A stretch of DNA of 11,569 bases from JADHUC01 sp964617665 (GTDB lineage: Bacteria > Planctomycetota > Planctomycetia > Pirellulales > Pirellulaceae), in assembly GCA_964617665.1 (NCBI GenBank), contig CAZUAH010000443.1, positions 1 through 11,569 on the forward strand, read 5' to 3'. A program made the translations under genes and the position numbers. The notes under the pieces were generated by a model. It saw nothing but the letters and a program-made list of their open reading frames with translations. It made no database searches and had not been told where the DNA came from. Positions 7,468 through 11,569 of the stretch are shown in pieces. The number at the start of each line of letters is the position of its first letter. The stretch's first letter is position 1.

Positions 7468-8955
7468 AAAGGAAAGTCGATTCCACTCACTTCAAGGCTC
7501 GCCCGGTGGCGAGTCTGGGTGCAGGCCACGTTCCTGGTGGCGTGGCTAGACCCGCTGATGATCCGCATGCACACGGTCTGCTCGCCGGTGTTTCACTGCT
7601 ACTCATGTCCGCTGGCGTTATTTGCCTGTCCGATCGGCGTGATGGCAAACTTCAGTGCCCTTCACATCTTTCCGTTCCTTGCTGTCGGAACGTTGGTCAT
7701 CATTGGTGCGCTTTTCGGCAGCTTCATTTGTGGCTGGGTCTGCCCGTTTGGATTCCTCCAAGACCTTATCGGGAGAATCCCTACACGCAAATTCGAATTG
7801 CCCGGCTGGATGGGCTATACGCGCTACGTCGTGTTGGTTGTCTGTGTTCTTGCCATTCCGTACGGCATCCCGGACTGGCTTCTTCTGCGGTCGACGGACG
7901 TGACCGTTGAGAGTCCCACGTCGGATGTGACCAGCAGACTTGGCATTGGCAGCGGCGGAAAAGGGGTCATTGTGACGGGCGTCGAGACGGACAGTCCCGC
8001 CTATCGCCTCGGTATCCGACCGCAAGATGTCGTAGTTTCGGTAAACGACAGAGGTATCCAAGACGTCGCTGACTTTCTCGATGCCACACGTGGTCGCGAT
8101 GGATTCGACATGCAAGTGGAACGCGACGGCGAGCGCCGGTCCGTGTCCGTGCAAAGCGTCGGAAGCGCGAGAGCGAAGCTCGAACGACTGAACGAGGACT
8201 GGCTGGGATACGGGTCTCCGCTGTTCATCTGCAGCATCTGCCCCGCGGGAGCATTGGAAGCGGCTGTTCCGAATGTGGTCAGCAGCGCCACGAGCGACAC
8301 GCTTCGCTTCAATGTTCAACTACCTGCCATGCCACCTGAACCGAATGATATTGATGGTGGCGAATTAGTGGTAGCCATCGACGGCGAACCCCAGGAACCA
8401 ATGGCTACGGAGAAAGGGCAAACCGTTGTCGAGGGCTTCGCAGGGGCGCCAGGGACAGAGGTTGAATTGTCGTTTGTCTACTTGGACAGTGCGGGTAATG
8501 CACTAGATATGCCGAGCGTAATCAACCAGGAATTGGTTGATACCATTTCGCCGCCGGACGATGGAAAACTCGGCATCGCGCTCGGTGGGAAAATAGCTTG
8601 GCCCAGCACTACGAAAACCGTCATCTTGGTCGTGTTTCTGGTGGCAATGTTCTTTACGTGGCGCCCGTGGTGTACCTTGTTCTGTCCGTTGGGGGCGATC
8701 TACGGAATACTGAACTGGGTGTCCTTCTTCTTCGTGAAATTCCATCCACACGAATGCAACGACTGCGACCGTTGCCGGACCTTATGCAAATATCACGGAC
8801 GCGGTGAGCGGCGTGGTGACGACATGCGTTGTATCCGGTGCCTGGACTGCACGCGTTGTACAGCCGTGACCTTTTCCACCATCTTCAAGCGGCAACCGAA
8901 GTCCGCTGACGAGCCGCAGTTGGTCAACATCGAGCCAGCCGACAAGAACGAATAA
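7453..8955 (+). CDS. NapH/NosR-type 4Fe-4S membrane protein with inserted PDZ domain
   Basis: This 500-residue integral membrane iron-sulfur protein resembles the NapH/NosR/CcoG group, which moves electrons from quinol or cytoplasmic donors across the membrane. Cysteine motifs in order are CSPVFHCYSCPLALFACP (43-60), CGWVCPFG (93-100), CSICPAG (260-266), CTLFCPLG (407-414) and a C-terminal double 4Fe-4S ferredoxin part, CNDCDRCRTLC (435-445) and CIRCLDCTRC (460-469). Hydrophobic helices lie at about 20-38, 72-96, 123-145, 387-403 and 412-429. A PDZ-like domain (about 160-235, with LGI and SPAYRLGIRPQDVVVSV) sits between helices, followed by a beta-rich segment at 283-365. PDZ insertion is not usual for NapH. 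An AAGGTAAGG ribosome site precedes 7453; a start at 7462 is possible. Between selenoproteins C and B, it is the best candidate electron donor for their Sec-Cys pairs (inference). Confidence 0.88.
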   Translation: MAPMAKGKSIPLTSRLARWRVWVQATFLVAWLDPLMIRMHTVCSPVFHCYSCPLALFACPIGVMANFSALHIFPFLAVGTLVIIGALFGSFICGWVCPFGFLQDLIGRIPTRKFELPGWMGYTRYVVLVVCVLAIPYGIPDWLLLRSTDVTVESPTSDVTSRLGIGSGGKGVIVTGVETDSPAYRLGIRPQDVVVSVNDRGIQDVADFLDATRGRDGFDMQVERDGERRSVSVQSVGSARAKLERLNEDWLGYGSPLFICSICPAGALEAAVPNVVSSATSDTLRFNVQLPAMPPEPNDIDGGELVVAIDGEPQEPMATEKGQTVVEGFAGAPGTEVELSFVYLDSAGNALDMPSVINQELVDTISPPDDGKLGIALGGKIAWPSTTKTVILVVFLVAMFFTWRPWCTLFCPLGAIYGILNWVSFFFVKFHPHECNDCDRCRTLCKYHGRGERRGDDMRCIRCLDCTRCTAVTFSTIFKRQPKSADEPQLVNIEPADKNE

Positions 8956-8997
8956 GGCAAGCCGCGGCCGACGGCCGATGGTAAGGCAATGTCTACA

Positions 8998-9026
8998 TTG
9001 TCTGACGAGCGGATCGAGCCTATACT
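8998..9026 (+). promoter_or_regulatory. Predicted sigma-70-type promoter for selenoprotein B
   Basis: TTGTCT (8998-9003) and TATACT (9021-9026) are separated by exactly 17 bp in the 121-bp gap before the start at 9077. This would give an untranslated leader of about 45 nt. It suggests that B can be transcribed independently of the upstream A-C-polyferredoxin operon, although read-through from it is also possible. No transcript data are available here. Confidence 0.45.
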
Positions 9027-9076
9027 TGGTTCGTCACGTGACATTCGTCGCCACCCCTCTCTGGAGGAGACCCCTC

Positions 9077-10759
9077 ATGAAACGATGGCTAACCGTATCA
9101 ACCAGTTTTCTTGCAGCAGCGGCCATGTTGGCCGCCGCAACCGACGTCCGGGCAGAGAGCTTTGACCTGGAACTCAAGCGGCTCGAATCGCAAGTGAATT
9201 CGCGGACTTCGGCCGGCGCGATGAACTACATGTTTCGGGCGACGTCTCCTCAGGGTTTCTACATGCAGGTGGGACAAGCCGGCTTTGCTCCGGCGAGAAC
9301 CGGCGCGGCAGACTTCTCGAAAGTCATCAAAAAGGAACCGGCCAAATACTCGTCGAAGAACCCGTTTCGAGGCGTGGCCAAACTAGGAACGCAGCAGTTT
9401 GGTTTTGTCCTGGACGCAGTTCCCGACGAGAAGAAGGATGCAGCGAAGAAGCCAAAGGCCAAATCCAAGCTTCCGGAGCTGCACATTTACAACCGCCTGC
9501 ACTTCGACCTGAACCACAACGGTGACTTGACGGACGATCAGGTCATCAAGGCAAACGACGCGAAAGGAAGAATCTACACGTCCGCCTCGTACAGCTACGG
9601 GCAGTACTCGTTCCCGTGTGTCGACGTCACGGTCGACGCTGACGGGACGAAGGTGGAGTACGCGTTTCTGTTTAGCGGCTACGCTCAAGCCCAAGAGAAC
9701 TACCAGTACGCCACGGCTTCTCTGAGTTCGGCTGCGTATCGCGCAGGCGAGATCACGCTGAACGGCAAGAAGAGACGGGTCGTGCTGGTAGACTTCAACA
9801 GTAACGCGCGATTCAACGACAAGGCGACAGTAACTACTGTGCGCACGTCCGACGGAGACGCCACCTACGCCATGCCGGGTGACATGATCTACATTGATCC
9901 CGACCCGAGCGGCGCAAACTACATGTACGGCTACGATGCGACAACCAATGACGATCAACAGTATATGGCCGAGTTGATCGATATCGACGGCAAGTTCTAC
10001 GACATGGATGTCACTGCGGCGGGCGATAAGATCACACTGAACGCCTCGACAGCCCCCGTCGGCTACATCAAGAATCCGAGCAAGGGTTATCGTGCCATCG
10101 TCTTCAGCGACAAGCGAGTCTTGAAGATCTCCTGGAACGAATCTGGCAAGTCGGCGCTGCCCGTGGGCGACTGGAAACTGGCGTCGTATACCATCGACGG
10201 CACAGGGCTAGAGGCCACGGCAAAGGCGGACAAAGACGAACCGTCGTTGCTGAACATGCTGGCCAATGCAATCACTGGCAGCCGAGCGGTGGCGGGCCCC
10301 CGCTTCACTATGGTGTCCGCTCGGGCACCGGGAAACTACACGGCCGTCAAGGTTCGCGAAGGCGAAACGGTCGATATGCCGTTCGGCCCTCCGTACAAGC
10401 CGGTTGTGACTGCTTCGGCGCAAGGCAACGAGACAGTCTCCTTGAGTATGTCGTTGGTCGGTGCGGCCGGTGAATCCTGCAGCAATCTAATGGTGAACGG
10501 TAGCCGGCCGGCGGATCCGAGATTCACCATCGCCAAGCCGGATGGAACAGAAGTTCAAACCGGCAAGTTCGAATATGGGTGAGGCTTCACATGTCGGTAC
10601 TCGTGGCGAGTACCAAAGGACGCGGCCGAGAAGTATCACGTGAAGGTAAAGATGGAAGGTGGTCCTTTCAAGATCGACGAGACCGCCGAGAGTATCATTC
10701 AGATTCCGAAACAGGCAGCGGCGGTGAGTTTTGGCGGTGTGGAAGTCGCATCGAATTAG
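9077..10759 (+). CDS. Selenoprotein B: exported protein with C-terminal Sec domain (in-frame TGA at 10580-10582)
   Basis: Reading the TGA at codon 502 as selenocysteine gives 560 residues ending at TAG. A signal peptide covers residues 1-27 (cut near VRA/ES). The middle holds beta-rich sequence with calcium-type loops DLNHNGDLTDD (144-154) and DFNSNARFND (239-248). The end is a Sec domain, FEYG-U502-GFTC506-RYSWRVP. The 58 residues after the TGA form a sensible acidic/basic tail, not random sequence. Residues 434-513 align with 141-213 of selenoprotein A on both sides of the TGA. Three further supports: the SECIS-like hairpin, the terminator starting 26 nt after the TAG, and open frame for 58 codons. 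The start at 9077 has GGAGGA 8 nt upstream; the longer in-frame start at 8978 would overlap the predicted promoter. Likely a periplasmic or surface redox protein working with the polyferredoxin and selenoproteins A and C (inference). Confidence 0.87.
10596..10614 (+). promoter_or_regulatory. bSECIS-like hairpin of selenoprotein B
   Basis: GGTACTCG (10596-10603) pairs perfectly with CGAGTACC (10607-10614) around the loop TGG. The loop begins 21 nt after the TGA, exactly as in selenoprotein A, and has G at its second position. The shared 18-nt string encodes the Tyr-Ser-Trp-Arg-Val box, but its identity at synonymous positions shows that the RNA itself is conserved as well as the peptide. Confidence 0.77.
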
Positions 10760-10784
10760 ACTGCCGTTCCCGAAGTGTTACAAT

Positions 10785-10817
10785 AACGGCCTCCAGGGTA
10801 ACTTGGAGGCCGTTTTT
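10785..10817 (+). terminator. Rho-independent terminator after selenoprotein B
   Basis: AACGGCCTCCA (10785-10795) pairs perfectly with TGGAGGCCGTT (10804-10814) around an 8-nt loop and runs into TTTTT at 10813-10817. It begins 26 nt after the TAG at 10757-10759 and about 200 nt after the TGA, which fits the long read-through form of the gene. It also separates B from the next gene. Confidence 0.88.
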
Positions 10818-10855
10818 CGTGTCAGCGATGACTCGTGCCAATAGGAGAATCTGTG

Positions 10856-11551
10856 ATGCGTTATGCACTATCGATCGCAACCGTCGGTATTTTGGTAGTT
10901 GGTGGCATAGCGGATTGGGCGGCGGAAGGGAGCGACGCCGAGGATCGTTATGCGTTGCCCGACGGCGGAGTGCCTGAACTGGCCGATTTCATCAAACGCC
11001 TTTCGCAGTTCAAGGCCGACACGCCGAAGGAGGACATCCAACACCGGTTGAATGCTTGCAGGGCGCTTCGACAAGCAGCCGACAAGGTCATCGAGTTGGA
11101 GCCTGACAAGGATTCGGGTGTACGCAAAGCGGTCAGGTTTCTGCTGACGACCGAGCGCGTCCGCTCGATTGCCCAGGAAAAGCCCGAGGGGCAGCGGAAG
11201 ACGGTGGACGACGTGACCAAGTACGTTGGTGAATTGGTCGACGCTGGCCAGGAACGAGCAGCCGCAGGAATCGCCGCGCTGTTGGTGCGGATTCTTCGAG
11301 ACGCCAGCCAGCCGAAGCTGACGATGGATGCTCACACGAAATTCCTTCAGATTCTGGCGGCCAGCGAGGATGCTCACGTTTTGTCACAAGTCCTGACGAT
11401 GAAAAACGACGCTCAATCTGTTCAGGCCGCGATCAAACAGTCCGAGGCGACTGGAGAATCGAAGATCGTTCAACCGGAGGGCAGACTCGTTTCGCTTGAT
11501 CTGAAGGCCATGGGGAATCCGGCGGCGCACTCTGCGAGCGCGTGGCCATGA
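10856..11551 (+). CDS. Exported helical protein, similar in style to N-terminal part of planctomycete redoxins
   Basis: This 231-residue protein has a signal peptide (MRYALSIATVGILVVGGIA) and a mostly alpha-helical body. The opening LPDGGVPELADFIKRLSQF and following helices resemble the region that precedes the thioredoxin domain in some planctomycete TlpA-like proteins, but this is a recollection of style and not a confirmed match. No thioredoxin CxxC is seen before the TGA. The start at 10856 is set by AGGAG 8 nt upstream; an earlier in-frame ATG at 10835 lacks one. It lies just after the selenoprotein B terminator, so it needs its own promoter, which I could not identify. The frame reads AWP-TGA-SSGSDF up to the window edge, so read-through cannot be judged. 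The final 30 or so residues (GNPAAHSASAWP) look less natural than the rest, so a frameshift or a Sec codon remains possible. Confidence 0.6.
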   Translation: MRYALSIATVGILVVGGIADWAAEGSDAEDRYALPDGGVPELADFIKRLSQFKADTPKEDIQHRLNACRALRQAADKVIELEPDKDSGVRKAVRFLLTTERVRSIAQEKPEGQRKTVDDVTKYVGELVDAGQERAAAGIAALLVRILRDASQPKLTMDAHTKFLQILAASEDAHVLSQVLTMKNDAQSVQAAIKQSEATGESKIVQPEGRLVSLDLKAMGNPAAHSASAWP

Positions 11552-11569
11552 AGTAGCGGCTCGGATTTC

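Noticed and set aside
8963..8976. Short GC-rich GGCC-GAC-GGCC symmetry after the polyferredoxin gene
   Set aside because: It is too short and has no T-run, so it does not qualify as a terminator.
8978..9076. N-terminal extension of selenoprotein B from 8978
   Set aside because: It would cover a good promoter and the strong GGAGGA ribosome site, and a signal peptide begins exactly at 9077.
10583..10759. Independent small gene after the TGA of selenoprotein B
   Set aside because: There is no start codon with a ribosome site in this frame before the conserved box; the segment makes sense only as a read-through tail.

Overview
The window looks like a planctomycete chromosome, probably of the Pirellulales type. 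The clues are a Tat-exported Gfo/Idh/MocA oxidoreductase next to TIM-barrel isomerases and a UroD-like protein, a planctomycete-style ECF sigma factor, exported proteins with DxNxNG calcium-type loops, and a GC-rich palindromic repeat. This assignment rests on family style and gene neighbourhood, not on a marker gene.

Left half, minus strand (about 5206 down to 15): a leftward gene series reads, in transcription order, Tat-exported Gfo/Idh/MocA oxidoreductase, Tat-exported hydroxypyruvate-isomerase-like TIM barrel, cytoplasmic sugar isomerase/epimerase-like TIM barrel, and UroD-like protein. The last two overlap by ATGA. This is a sugar or polyol modification cassette of unknown substrate. 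A perfect 29-bp inverted repeat sits between the second and third genes. A C-terminally broken ECF sigma factor follows downstream of the cassette.

Right half, plus strand (5472 to 10759): this is the unusual part. Three genes carry an in-frame TGA that is best read as selenocysteine (Sec). Protein A (5472-6971) is an exported domain joined through Sec202 to a membrane domain with about seven helices. Protein C (6973-7443) is a small anchored protein ending in C-P-T-Sec-V-K. Protein B (9077-10759) is an exported 560-residue protein with Sec502. A and B share the box FEYG-U-GxxC-xYSWRVP across the TGA. Each TGA is followed by a strong stem-loop whose 3-nt apical loop lies 21, 22 and 21 nt downstream, as expected for a bacterial SECIS. 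In A and B the hairpin is the same 18 nt. For B, a textbook terminator lies just after the read-through stop, not after the TGA. Between C and B lies a NapH/NosR-type polyferredoxin membrane protein with an inserted PDZ domain (7453-8955).

Inferred role: the membrane polyferredoxin passes electrons across the membrane, and the Sec-Cys pairs of C, A and B act as an extracytoplasmic thiol/selenol redox relay. A conventional gene caller would cut A into two ORFs, truncate B by 58 residues and remove the Sec end of C, so the system is easily missed. An exported helical protein (10856-11551) closes the window; it also ends at a TGA, but there is too little sequence beyond it to judge.
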